The notes under the pieces: generated by a model | Databases searched by the model: none | What the model was told of the DNA's origin: nothing | Seen by the model: the letters and a program-made list of their open reading frames with translations, nothing else | In this document: in pieces, positions 1-8,323 of the stretch | Numbering within the stretch: position 1 is the first letter of the stretch | How the letters are laid out: the number at the start of each line of letters is the position of its first letter | From: Gammaproteobacteria bacterium | GTDB taxonomy: Bacteria > Pseudomonadota > Gammaproteobacteria > Steroidobacterales > Steroidobacteraceae | NCBI GenBank assembly: GCA_003132025.1 | Contig: PKWJ01000018.1 | Coordinates: forward strand, 387,380 to 451,379 | Length of the DNA: 64,000 nt | Reading direction: 5' to 3' | Made by a program: the position numbers and the translations under genes

Positions 1-1002
1 TACAGCCACATCAAGTACAGCGACAAGCCGTTCATGGGCTCGGTCACGCACCCCGAACGCGCTGCGGATACGGTCGAGATGGCGAAGATCCTGTTCGGTC
101 CGGATTTCATCGACCCGGTCACCGGGCGCCCCCGCACCGTGCTGGTCAGTCTCATCAATGCCAACTCGCCGATGACGTTCGACTCGACCATGCTCGGCGC
201 CCTGAAGGTCTACGCGCGTGCCAACCAGGCCACGATCGTGACGCCCTTCATCCTTGCCGGGGCGATGTCACCGGTGACGGTGGCCGGCACGGCAGCGCAG
301 ACGCTGGCCGAAGCGCTGGCCGGCATGGCGCTGACGCAGCTGGTGAATCCCGGCGCGCCGGTGATCTTCGGCAGCTTTGCCTCCTCGATCTCGATGCAAT
401 CCGGCGCGCCCACGTTCGGCACCCCCGAGCCGGCACTGGTGCTGTATATCATGGCCGCGCTGGCGCGCCGCCTCGGGGTACCGTTCCGTTCCGGCGGCAG
501 CCTGTGCGCATCCAAGATCGCCGATGCGCAAGCGGCATTCGAATCGGCCAACACGCTGCTGCCGACCTGTCTTGCGGGAGTCAATTTCGTGCTGCACGTC
601 GCGGGCTGGCTCGAGGGCGGCCTGGCCATGGGCTACGAGAAATTCGTCATGGACGTCGATCAGGCGGGCATGATGCAGACCTTCCTTAAGGGCGTGGACA
701 TGTCCGACAACGGCCAGGCCATGGATGCAATCCGCGAGGTCGGCCCCGGCAAGCATTTCCTCGGCTGTGCGCACACCCAGGCAAACTTTGAGACCGCGTT
801 CTACCGCTCGGCGCTGGCCGACAACAACAGCTACGAGCAGTGGGAAGCCGAGGGTGCGAGCGACATGGCCAAGCGCGCTAATGTCCTGTGGAAAAAGCAG
901 CTCGCGGAGTACCAGGCGCCGCCGCTGGATGCCGCGATCGACGAGGCGCTGCTCGATTTCATGCAGCGCCGCAAGGCCTCGTTTCCGGACTCGAACGTGT
1001 GA
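1..1002 (+). CDS. MttB-superfamily (trimethylamine/betaine-type) corrinoid methyltransferase, 5' truncated by the window
   Basis: The reading frame is open from base 1, so the start lies outside the window; 333 codons of the C-terminal part are present. The TIM-barrel core of the MttB family (PF06253) is recognisable: a TIVTPFILAGAMSPVTVAG segment, a GSFASSISMQSGAPTFGTPE segment and an HVAGWLEGGLAMGYEKFVMD segment, all shared with the two other MttB homologues in this window. Family members move a methyl group from a quaternary or tertiary amine to the Co(I) of a corrinoid protein. The frame has no in-frame amber codon, so this part is of the non-pyrrolysine (MtgB-like) type; the substrate cannot be read from sequence. 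It converges on the corrinoid activator gene at 1026 with a 23-nt gap. Confidence 0.93.
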   Translation, partial: YSHIKYSDKPFMGSVTHPERAADTVEMAKILFGPDFIDPVTGRPRTVLVSLINANSPMTFDSTMLGALKVYARANQATIVTPFILAGAMSPVTVAGTAAQTLAEALAGMALTQLVNPGAPVIFGSFASSISMQSGAPTFGTPEPALVLYIMAALARRLGVPFRSGGSLCASKIADAQAAFESANTLLPTCLAGVNFVLHVAGWLEGGLAMGYEKFVMDVDQAGMMQTFLKGVDMSDNGQAMDAIREVGPGKHFLGCAHTQANFETAFYRSALADNNSYEQWEAEGASDMAKRANVLWKKQLAEYQAPPLDAAIDEALLDFMQRRKASFPDSNV

Positions 1003-1025
1003 CTGCGGATGCGTCGCGCAGCGCG

Positions 1026-3041
1026 CTAACCCTGATGTATCACGCGGCGGTTGCGCCGCTCGCGGCCATCGCTCTGCACTACCGCTTTGGGCGCGGGCAG
1101 CTGCACCGCCGAGCGCAGATGGGGATAGGGCGCGGTCTTGTGCGGAATGGCCATGGCCTCGACGAAATGAGTCTGAAAGCGCGGTTCCAATGCGGTCTCT
1201 ATTTTCTCCACCTGCCGCACGATGGCTTCGATGATCGCGCGCGAGCGCGAGTCGAGCAGCGCGATGCGGGCGCCGGTGCCCGCGGCATTGCCGGCCGAGG
1301 CGACCTGCGACAGCTCGCAGTCGGGAATCATGCCGAGCACCATGGCGTACTTGACGTCGATGTGGCTGCCGAACGCGCCGGCCAGCCGGATCCGATCCAC
1401 CTGATCCACCCCCAGCCGCTCCATCAGTAATCGGATGCCGGCGTACAGCGCAGCCTTCGCCAACTGGATCGCACGCACGTCGTTTTGGGTGATCGATAGC
1501 GGGCGCTCACCCAACACCAGCTGGTAGGCAAACGTCCTGCCGTTGGCCACCAGCCGCGGGCTGCTGGCCGCCAGCGAGCCGTCGATAACGCCGTCCTGGT
1601 TGATGACACCGGCCAGGTAGAGTTCGGCGATCAGCTCGATGATGCCCGAGCCGCACACGCCGGTGACGCCGGTAACCCCAACCGCCTGAGCGAATGCCGG
1701 ATCGTCCGACCACAGCTCAGAGCCGATTACCCGATAGCGCGGCTCGAGCGTGGTGCGATCGATGCGCACCCGCTCGATTGCGCCCGGGGCGGCGCGCTGG
1801 CCGCAACTGATCTGCGCGCCCTCGAATGCCGGTCCGGTCGGGCTGGAGCAAGCCACAAGGCGCGCACGGTTGCCAAGCACGATTTCCGCGTTGGTGCCGA
1901 CATCCACCAGCAACGTCAGCGGCTCGGCAAGGTCCGGCCGTTCCGCCAGGATCATGCCGGCGGCGTCGGCGCCCACATGACCGGCGATGCACGGCAGCAC
2001 GTAGATGCGGGCGTTGGGATTCACGCTGATATCGAGCTCGGCCGCGGTGACGGTGACGGCGCTGTCCACCGCGAGCGCGAACGGCGCGCCGCCCAGTTCC
2101 ACCGGGTCGAGGCCCAGCACCAGGTGGTGCATGATCGGGTTGCCCACCAGTGTCATCTCAAGGATCGCGTCCGGCGCGATGCCGGCCGCGCGCGCCACGT
2201 CCGCCGCCAGCTCGCTCAGCGCACCCCTCACGGCCGCGGTCATCTGCGCGGCGCCGCCCGGGTTCATCATCGCGTACGACACCCGGCTCATCAGGTCCTC
2301 GCCGAAGCGGATCTGTGGATTCATGATGCCGGCGGCCGCCACGATGTCGCCGCTGGTCAGGTCGCACAGGTGCGCGGCGATGGTGGTGGAGCCGACGTCC
2401 ACGGCCAGCCCGTAGACCTTCTCGTGCAGGCCCGGCCACACCGACACGATCCGGGAGCGGTCGTGGATCGCGACCGTGACCTTCCATTTGCCGCTCCTAA
2501 GCGCCGCCTGCAGCCCCTGCAGCACTTTCAGGTCGCATACCAGCGCGCCCAGCTGCCACTCGCGCGCCAGCGCGTCGGACAGTCGCTTCAAGTCGCCCGA
2601 CGGGTCATGCATGTCCGGCTCGGCGACCTCGACGTAGTGCAGCGTGATGAGCGGATAGAGTTCGATGTCATGCGCCTCGGCGGCCTTGCGCACTACCTGC
2701 CGGTGCACCTGGCTGCTGGCCGGGACGTCCACCACGACGTCACCCTGCAGGCGCGCCTGGCAGGACAGCCGGCGTCCGGCAGCGAGCAGCTTGCGATCGG
2801 CGAGCTTCTGTTCGGCTCCCGACATCGGCGACAGGTTGCCGGCCGCGGAGCGCACGTTGTGCTTGGCGAACTCGCCCTCTGCGATCAGCACCTGGCAGCG
2901 GGTGCACATGGCGCGCCCGCCACACACCGAATCAATGTCCACGCCCAGGGCGCGCGCGGCCGACAGTATCGGGGTACCGAGCTCGAAGCGGCCGCGTTTG
3001 CCCGACGGCGTGAAGACTACCAGCGCATCGGTCGCGGCCAC
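1026..3041 (-). CDS. RACE-type corrinoid activation protein (2Fe-2S ferredoxin + ASKHA/DUF4445 domain)
   Basis: 671 aa from a GTG start. The N-terminal 100 residues are a ferredoxin-like 2Fe-2S domain with cysteines at about 40, 46, 49 and 94. A linker domain follows, and then a long ASKHA-fold region (DUF4445/RACo-like) with VDVGSTTI near residue 213 and LVDVGTNAE near 380, as in nucleotide-binding ASKHA proteins. Such proteins reduce inactive Co(II) corrinoid methyltransferase partners back to Co(I) with ATP. It is the last gene of the minus-strand corrinoid operon, 9 nt after the methyl-THF methyltransferase. The redox partner is not evident in the window. Confidence 0.9.
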   Translation of the reverse strand: MAATDALVVFTPSGKRGRFELGTPILSAARALGVDIDSVCGGRAMCTRCQVLIAEGEFAKHNVRSAAGNLSPMSGAEQKLADRKLLAAGRRLSCQARLQGDVVVDVPASSQVHRQVVRKAAEAHDIELYPLITLHYVEVAEPDMHDPSGDLKRLSDALAREWQLGALVCDLKVLQGLQAALRSGKWKVTVAIHDRSRIVSVWPGLHEKVYGLAVDVGSTTIAAHLCDLTSGDIVAAAGIMNPQIRFGEDLMSRVSYAMMNPGGAAQMTAAVRGALSELAADVARAAGIAPDAILEMTLVGNPIMHHLVLGLDPVELGGAPFALAVDSAVTVTAAELDISVNPNARIYVLPCIAGHVGADAAGMILAERPDLAEPLTLLVDVGTNAEIVLGNRARLVACSSPTGPAFEGAQISCGQRAAPGAIERVRIDRTTLEPRYRVIGSELWSDDPAFAQAVGVTGVTGVCGSGIIELIAELYLAGVINQDGVIDGSLAASSPRLVANGRTFAYQLVLGERPLSITQNDVRAIQLAKAALYAGIRLLMERLGVDQVDRIRLAGAFGSHIDVKYAMVLGMIPDCELSQVASAGNAAGTGARIALLDSRSRAIIEAIVRQVEKIETALEPRFQTHFVEAMAIPHKTAPYPHLRSAVQLPAPKAVVQSDGRERRNRRVIHQG

Positions 3042-3050
3042 GTGGACGCC

Positions 3051-3974
3051 CTAGGCGGCCGGCGTTGGGCGACGGCGGTGACCGCCCTCGCGCCGGCCGC
3101 GACCGGCCTCGCCGTCGGCGCCGGCCGGCGGCGGTTCGCGGAATTTCCTGATCCAGCGCGCGCAGTCCGGATCATGGCCCATCATGACGTCGGCACCGAG
3201 CACCGCCTCAACCACCTCCGGGTGCAGCGGATTGGTAATCGCGGAGGTCATCCCCGAGCCGATCGCCATGGTCAGGAACGCCGCGTTGATGCCGTTACGG
3301 CGCGGCAGCCCGAAGCTGATGTTCGAGGCACCGCAGGTGGTATTGACCTTGAGTTCGGTCTTCAGGCGATGCACCAGGCGCATCACCTGCACCGCGGCGC
3401 GATTGATGGCACCGATCGGCATCACCAGCGGATCGACCACGATGTCGGATGCCGGAATGCCGTGATCGAGCGCGCGATGCACGATGCGCTTGGCAACCTC
3501 GAAGCGCACGTCGGGATCTTCGGAGATGCCGGTCTCATCGTTGGAGATCGCGACTACGGCGGCGCCATATTTTTTGATCAGCGGCAGCACACTCTCCAGC
3601 CGGTCCTCTTCGCCGGTGACCGAATTCACCAGCGCCTTGCCCTTGTAGACTGCCAGCCCCGCCTCCAGCGCCGCGACGATCGAGGAATCGATCGACAGCG
3701 GCACGTCGGTGATCGACTGCACCAGCCGGATGGCGCGGGCGAGGATCGCCGGCTCATCCGCCAGCGGGATGCCGGCGTTGACATCGAGCATGTGGGCGCC
3801 GGCTTCCACCTGGGCGCGGGCGTCCATCTCCACCCGGCTGAAGTCACCGGCCGACATTTCGGCCGCGAGTATCTTGCGTCCGGTCGGATTGATGCGTTCG
3901 CCGATGATGACGAACGGGCGATCGAAGCCGATCACCACCTCCTTGGTCGCGGAACTGAGAACGGTGTCGGTCAT
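3051..3974 (-). CDS. Methyltetrahydrofolate:corrinoid methyltransferase (pterin-binding, MtrH/MtgA-like)
   Basis: 307 aa. The ATG at 3974 is chosen because it overlaps the upstream stop as ATGA and because the pterin-binding fold starts right after it; the longer open frame to 4244 only reads through the neighbour. Pterin-binding motifs appear in order: IIGERINPTGRK (about 23-34), MLDVNAGIPLADEP (62-75), LSIDSS (93-98), NSVTGEE (117-123), ISNDETG (143-149), DPLVMPIG (181-188) and NTTCGASNISFGLP (211-224). The family transfers methyl between a corrinoid protein and THF. Here it would take the methyl loaded by an MttB protein and make methyl-THF. The last 20 or so residues are a low-complexity Gly/Arg/Ala tail outside the fold. 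Confidence 0.9.
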   Translation of the reverse strand: MTDTVLSSATKEVVIGFDRPFVIIGERINPTGRKILAAEMSAGDFSRVEMDARAQVEAGAHMLDVNAGIPLADEPAILARAIRLVQSITDVPLSIDSSIVAALEAGLAVYKGKALVNSVTGEEDRLESVLPLIKKYGAAVVAISNDETGISEDPDVRFEVAKRIVHRALDHGIPASDIVVDPLVMPIGAINRAAVQVMRLVHRLKTELKVNTTCGASNISFGLPRRNGINAAFLTMAIGSGMTSAITNPLHPEVVEAVLGADVMMGHDPDCARWIRKFREPPPAGADGEAGRGRREGGHRRRPTPAA

Positions 3975-4987
3975 GATGCTTTCCTGTCGGCTGAATTCTG
4001 GTCGCGTCCCGGATGCCACGGCGTTCGTCCATCGAGCACGCCGGACCTGGTGATGATCTCGGCCACCGCCTCCTCCTGCCGGTACGCCATCACATGCACG
4101 CCGTGGACACCGCGCATGCTGCGGATCTCCTGGATCAGTTCGATACAGATGTTGCGCCCTTCGCGCGCCGGATCCTGCGCGCCCGCCAGACGGTCGACGA
4201 TCGCATCGGGGATATGAACCCCGGGCACGTGCCGACGCATCCACTCGGCCGCCTTGGCGCTCCTGATCGGGCCCACGCCGATCAGCAGGAATACGCGGTC
4301 GAGCAGCCCCAGGTCCTCGACCCCGCGCATGAAAGCGCGCAGTCGCGGCAGGTCGTACACGTACTGCGTCTGGATGAACTGCGCCCCGGCCGCCACCTTC
4401 TTCGCCAGCCGCAGTGCGCGGTGTTCGAGCGGCGGCACCATCGGGTTCTCGCCGGCACCGAACAATACCCGCGGCGAGAAGCTGAGCTTGCGCCCGCTCT
4501 GGAAATGATGCTCATCGCGCAGCGTGCGGCCGATTTCCAGCAGCGATATCGAATCCAGATCGAACACCGGCCTGGCCTGCGGGTGATCGCCCACCTGCAC
4601 GCCATCGCCCGTCAGGCACAGCATGTTGCATACGCCCATGGCGGCGCCGCCGAGGATGTCGCCCTGAATGGCAATCCGGTTGCGGTCGCGGCAGGAGATC
4701 TGCATCACCGGGGCGTAGCCGACGCGCGTCAGCAGTGCGCATACCGCCAGGCTCGACATGTGACAGTTGGCTCCGGAGCCATCGGTGGCGTTGATCGCGT
4801 CGACGTAGCCATCGAGCATGCGCACGCGCTGGTACACCTCCTGCGGGTCGGCGGAATCCGGCGGTGCCAGTTCGGTCGTCACGGCAAAGGCGCCGGCGCG
4901 CAGCACGCGCTCGAAGCGGCCCGGGGATACGTGACCGGGCAGGATCGGTAATGGATAGCCTGGCACCGGCTCATCCTCGAACCTCAT
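3971..4987 (-). CDS. metF: Methylenetetrahydrofolate reductase, MetF-like catalytic subunit
   Basis: 338 aa, starting at the ATG at 4987, which overlaps the upstream MetV-like stop by 4 nt (ATGA); the longer frame to 5437 only shadows that gene. The protein has the FAD-binding TIM-barrel features of PF02219: an early TELAPPDSAD segment, INATDGSGANCHMSSL, MQISCRDRNR, a GDILGGAAMGVCNMLCLTGDG stretch and QFIQTQYVYD. The family interconverts methylene-THF and methyl-THF. Beside a methyl-THF-producing corrinoid system, the physiological direction is probably oxidation of methyl-THF; that is inference. It is followed by the methyl-THF methyltransferase with a 4-nt overlap. Confidence 0.88.
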   Translation of the reverse strand: MRFEDEPVPGYPLPILPGHVSPGRFERVLRAGAFAVTTELAPPDSADPQEVYQRVRMLDGYVDAINATDGSGANCHMSSLAVCALLTRVGYAPVMQISCRDRNRIAIQGDILGGAAMGVCNMLCLTGDGVQVGDHPQARPVFDLDSISLLEIGRTLRDEHHFQSGRKLSFSPRVLFGAGENPMVPPLEHRALRLAKKVAAGAQFIQTQYVYDLPRLRAFMRGVEDLGLLDRVFLLIGVGPIRSAKAAEWMRRHVPGVHIPDAIVDRLAGAQDPAREGRNICIELIQEIRSMRGVHGVHVMAYRQEEAVAEIITRSGVLDGRTPWHPGRDQNSADRKAS

Positions 4988-5454
4988 GGCGCAGGCCGCG
5001 CTGTCGATCCGGTGCGCTCGCGCACCAACCGCAGCCATGAGGAATGGCCCTCGAGGCGCCGGTCGACCGGAGCCTGGATCTCGCGGATGCGCTCGATACC
5101 GCCCGGAATGCGCTCGGCGCCGGCGAATGCCAGCAGCCACACGCAGCGCATCTGGGAATTGACCTCGCAGTAGCCGTCGGCGCGCACGCCGCCACAGGGG
5201 CCGTTGCGCAGACTCTTCGGGCAGTTCATCGGGCATGACATGCCGGTGGAGCTCAGCACGCACTGCCCGCACATCTTGCAGTCGAACAGCAGGCCCTTGA
5301 CACCGCGCTCGACGACGACGAACGGGCGTTCCAGGCGCTGATAGCCGATCGCACTGAATAACGGGGCGAGGCGCATTAGCAAGCGTTCGAACATGCCATA
5401 GAACCGATCTATGCCGCGTGCATGGCGCACCGACCACAGACGTGCGCGGTACAT
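4984..5454 (-). CDS. MetV-like zinc-binding partner of methylenetetrahydrofolate reductase (MTHFR C-terminal domain, PF12225)
   Basis: 156 aa. The central region is cysteine-rich: CKMCGQCVLSSTGMSCPMNC followed by GPCGG and a further YCE. This is the metal-binding pattern of MTHFR_C/MetV proteins that pair with a short MetF in acetogens and in many amine-demethylating gene clusters. It overlaps metF by 4 nt and the PF13769 gene by 1 nt (TGATG), so translation is probably coupled. Function as an electron-transfer or scaffold subunit is inferred from the family. A MetF/MetV split rather than a single reductase suggests the acetogen-like form. Confidence 0.82.
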   Translation of the reverse strand: MYRARLWSVRHARGIDRFYGMFERLLMRLAPLFSAIGYQRLERPFVVVERGVKGLLFDCKMCGQCVLSSTGMSCPMNCPKSLRNGPCGGVRADGYCEVNSQMRCVWLLAFAGAERIPGGIERIREIQAPVDRRLEGHSSWLRLVRERTGSTARPAP

Positions 5455-5798
5455 CAGCGCGCTCCGGAGCTATCGGCCGCAGCGCCCTCGCCCGTCAGGC
5501 GATCGTCGACGCCCTTGGCGCGGATCATGCGTTCCAGATCCGCATCGCTGTAGCGGGCTTCTAGCACCGCGGCCGCGGCATCGGCCACCGCCTTGAGGTC
5601 ATCGCCGCACAGGCGCGGCGGGCTGCGCTTCCAGTCGGCAAGGTAGGCGTCGGAGCTGCCCTTGCCGGCCCGCATCGCCGCGCGGTCGACCGCCTCCTGA
5701 AAGCGTTGCGACAGCTGCACCTTCGCCGTCTCGCGCCCACGCTTGACGATCACCTGGGCCGGAATGTCGCGCCACGAAATGATGATCAGCTGCGCCAC
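5454..5798 (-). CDS. PF13769 'virulence factor' domain protein of the corrinoid operon
   Basis: 114 aa, GTG start. The N-terminal half (LIIISWRDIPAQVIVKRG, then VQLSQRFQEAVDRAA) is the hallmark of the small PF13769 family; its tail is Ala-rich. No catalytic motif, signal peptide or membrane segment is visible. The family name is historical and its biochemical role is not established. Here it sits between the DUF1638 gene and the MetV-like gene within a tightly packed corrinoid methyl-transfer operon, which argues for a role in C1 transfer rather than virulence. That role is inference from position only. Confidence 0.72.
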   Translation of the reverse strand: MAQLIIISWRDIPAQVIVKRGRETAKVQLSQRFQEAVDRAAMRAGKGSSDAYLADWKRSPPRLCGDDLKAVADAAAAVLEARYSDADLERMIRAKGVDDRLTGEGAAADSSGAR

Positions 5799-5810
5799 GC
5801 GGCTATGCTC

Positions 5811-6431
5811 TCAAGGCCCCGGGTGCGCGCCCGGCCCGCGCACCACGCGCGCCAGGCTGCGCGCCAGATCGCCGTAGCCGGTGGCGCGCTGCTCGTAGGC
5901 GAGCCCGAGCCGCGCGGCGATGGCGCGCGCTTGGCGCTCCAGCTGCGCATCCGCGACCTGCGCCAGATAGACCACGCGGCGGTAATGGCGGAAATATTCA
6001 CCGGCGAGCTGTGGATGCCGGTCGATCCCGAGGCCGCCGATCACCAGCCGCTCGAAATGCCGCACCAGGAAATCGGTCAGATAGAAGGTGCCGGGCTCGG
6101 CATCCGCCAACGCCGCAAACCCGGCCGAGGTGGCGAACAATTCATAACAATGCGCACCCGGCAGCCGCTCGACACCCTCCTCGGCCAGCATCCGGTCGAG
6201 CGCCCCGCCGGTGCCGCAGTCGGCGTAGGCCACGAAGATACGCGTATAGCGCTCTCGCGCCTCGCGAATCGCCGCGCATACCGCCGCGGGAATCTTTTCC
6301 GGCCGGTTGTGCAGCTCCGGCGGCAGGCAGGTCACATCGAGCGCCGACCAGCCGCTGGCGCGCTTTACTGCCGTGATCTCGCGCGCCAGCGCCCCGCACG
6401 CGATCACCAGTACCCGGTCCGAAGACTGCAT
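5811..6431 (-). CDS. DUF1638 domain protein
   Basis: 206 aa from the ATG at 6431. It begins LVIACGALAREI, continues with LPPELHNRPEKIP and has YADCGTGGALD and GAHCYELFA, the conserved features of DUF1638 (PF07796). Several conserved Cys/His residues (ACGA, LHNRP, DCGTGG, HCYELF) would fit a metal or corrinoid ligand set, but no function is proven. It lies 14 nt downstream of the corrinoid protein and 12 nt upstream of the PF13769 gene on the same strand. DUF1638 genes are often neighbours of methylamine-type methyltransferases, so a helper role in methyl transfer or corrinoid handling is the best guess. Confidence 0.78.
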   Translation of the reverse strand: MQSSDRVLVIACGALAREITAVKRASGWSALDVTCLPPELHNRPEKIPAAVCAAIREARERYTRIFVAYADCGTGGALDRMLAEEGVERLPGAHCYELFATSAGFAALADAEPGTFYLTDFLVRHFERLVIGGLGIDRHPQLAGEYFRHYRRVVYLAQVADAQLERQARAIAARLGLAYEQRATGYGDLARSLARVVRGPGAHPGP

Positions 6432-6445
6432 GGCAGTGCAACGCT

Positions 6446-7144
6446 TCAGCGCGCGGCCCGGCGCGCAGCCACCATCGATTTCGCGGTTTCCACCGCGATC
6501 GCGGCATCGCGGCAGTAGGCGTCGGCGCCGATGGCTTTGCCGAATTCCTCATTCAGCGGCGCGCCCCCGACCAGCACGATGTACTTGTCGCGGATGCCCT
6601 TTTCCTTGAGCGTATCGATGACCACTTTCATGTAAGGCATGGTGGTGGTCAGTAGCGCCGACAGTCCCAGGATGTCGGGCTGGTGCTGCTCGATCGCAGC
6701 CAGGTACTTTTCCACCGGATTGTTGATGCCCAGATCGATGACTTCGAAGCCGGCGCCCTCGAGCATCATCGATACCAGGTTCTTGCCGATGTCGTGGATG
6801 TCGCCCTTGACGGTGCCGATGACGATCTTGCCGATCGGCTCGACTCCGGTCTCCGCCAGCAGCGGCCGCAGGATCTCCATGCCGCCTTTCATCGAGTTCG
6901 CCGCCAGCAGCACCTCGGGCACGAACAGGATGCCATCGCGGAAATCGATACCGACGATGCGCATGCCTTCGACCAGCGCCTCGTTCAGGACTTTCTCGGG
7001 CGACCAGCCGCGCCCAAGAAAGATCCGGGTCGCCTGCTCGACCTCCTCTTTGAGGCCGTTGTAGAGATCGTCGTGAACCTGTTCGGTCAGTTCCTGATCG
7101 TCCAGGCTGTCGAGATCGAATTCCTCATTCTGGCCATCGGCCAT
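6446..7144 (-). CDS. Methyltransferase cognate corrinoid protein (MtgC/MttC-like)
   Basis: 232 aa. The ATG at 7144 is preferred over a GTG at 7159 because GGGGAGA lies 6 nt upstream of it. A four-helix cap domain (about 20-100) is followed by a Rossmann B12 domain with the base-off cobalamin signature GDIHDIGKN, whose His near residue 117 is the lower axial ligand. SALLTTT and VGGAPLNEEF further on contact the nucleotide loop in the family. It carries methyl between an MttB-type enzyme and the methyl-THF transferase. It is the first gene of the minus-strand operon ending at 1026 and the only corrinoid protein in the window, so the three MttB homologues may share it. Confidence 0.93.
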   Translation of the reverse strand: MADGQNEEFDLDSLDDQELTEQVHDDLYNGLKEEVEQATRIFLGRGWSPEKVLNEALVEGMRIVGIDFRDGILFVPEVLLAANSMKGGMEILRPLLAETGVEPIGKIVIGTVKGDIHDIGKNLVSMMLEGAGFEVIDLGINNPVEKYLAAIEQHQPDILGLSALLTTTMPYMKVVIDTLKEKGIRDKYIVLVGGAPLNEEFGKAIGADAYCRDAAIAVETAKSMVAARRAAR

Positions 7145-7333
7145 CGATGTTCTCCCCACTTAGGACGCACGGAGCCTTATTGTCATCGTACAGTCTGCAG
7201 CCGCGCCGCCATGCCGGTATAGCGACCGACGCATGCCTTGGCGCGACATCGCTTCCCGCGGCGCGCCATGCAGCCACTGGCGTACGCCGCCTGGTACGTT
7301 GTAAACCTTTGATTCATAAAGGGTAAGCATGTT

Positions 7334-8302
7334 ATGAAAATCGGCTTCATCGGTCTGGGCAACGTCGGGGGCAAGCTTGCCGGCACGCTGCTGCGCAACG
7401 GCCATACGCTCATGGTGCGGGATCTCAACCCGCAGCTGCTGCAGTCGTTCGAGCAGCGCGGCGCCAGCCGGGCAGCATCGCCGCACGAGATGGCAGCAGC
7501 GGTGGATCTGATCATCACCTGCCTGCCCTCGCCGGCCGCGTCGGCGCAAGTGGTGGAAGGCGCGGACGGCTTTCTGCCCGCGCTGCGCGCCGGGCAGATC
7601 TGGCTCGAGATGAGCACCACGGATCACGCCGAGGTGCTGCGGCTGGGCGCACTGGTCGAAGCGCGCGGCGCCCTGGTGATGGACTGTCCGGTGTCGGGCG
7701 GTTGTCACCGCGCTGCCAGCGGCAACATCGCTATCTTTGCCGGCGGCCGGCGTGAGACTTTCGAGCGTGTGCTGCCGGTACTGGCCACGATGGGACGCCA
7801 CATCCTGCACACCGGGGCGCTTGGCACGGCATCGCAGCTCAAGGTGGTGACCAACTATCTGTGCACGGTCCACCTGGCCGCCCTGGCCGAGGCGCTGACC
7901 ACGTGCAAGGTGGCCGGCCTGGATCTGAATACCGCCTACGAGGCGATTCGCATCTCCTCCGGCAACTCGTTCGTCCACGAAACCGAATCCCAGGTGATCC
8001 TGAACGGCAGCCGCGATATCAACTTCACCATGGATCTGGTGATCAAGGACGTGGGTCTGTTCGACCAGCTGGCGCGCGACCTGAAGGTGCCACTGGAGAT
8101 CTCGCCGCTGGTGCTCGGCATATTCAGGGATGGACAGCGGCGCTACGGGCCGCGCGAGTTTTCGCCCAACATCATCCGGCGTCTCGAGGATGCCTGCCAG
8201 GTGCAGGTCCTCGGTCAAGGCTTCCCGGCGCAGATTACCGATGACGAGCCTGAACAGCCTGGTTACGAAGTGCTGACCCGGCGCGCCGTGCCGAAGTCTT
8301 AG
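7334..8302 (+). CDS. NAD(P)-dependent beta-hydroxyacid dehydrogenase (3-hydroxyisobutyrate dehydrogenase family)
   Basis: 322 aa with an N-terminal Rossmann domain (IGFIGLGNVGG at 3-13), the substrate-binding DCPVSGG motif, a GALGTASQLKVVTNYL segment holding the catalytic Lys, and an all-helical C-terminal domain. These enzymes oxidise beta-hydroxyacids or reduce the semialdehydes with NAD(P). The substrate is not deducible; a C3-C4 hydroxyacid is usual. It is transcribed divergently from the corrinoid operon and convergently to the enolase-superfamily gene at 8324. The first ATG at 7334 starts directly on the Rossmann fold; another out-of-frame ATG lies 5 nt upstream. Confidence 0.85.
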   Translation: MKIGFIGLGNVGGKLAGTLLRNGHTLMVRDLNPQLLQSFEQRGASRAASPHEMAAAVDLIITCLPSPAASAQVVEGADGFLPALRAGQIWLEMSTTDHAEVLRLGALVEARGALVMDCPVSGGCHRAASGNIAIFAGGRRETFERVLPVLATMGRHILHTGALGTASQLKVVTNYLCTVHLAALAEALTTCKVAGLDLNTAYEAIRISSGNSFVHETESQVILNGSRDINFTMDLVIKDVGLFDQLARDLKVPLEISPLVLGIFRDGQRRYGPREFSPNIIRRLEDACQVQVLGQGFPAQITDDEPEQPGYEVLTRRAVPKS

Positions 8303-8323
8303 GAGCATCGCGCTCACCGCCGT

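Noticed and set aside
1977..4217. A 746-codon plus-strand frame across the RACE and MtrH-like genes
   Set aside because: It is a His/Arg/Asp-rich antisense shadow without family features; the minus-strand genes have clear domains and overlapping starts.
7160..7333. Possible cobalamin riboswitch between the corrinoid operon and the dehydrogenase gene
   Set aside because: A GCCACTG-like string occurs at about 7271, but there is no B12-box motif and it is on the wrong strand for the corrinoid operon.
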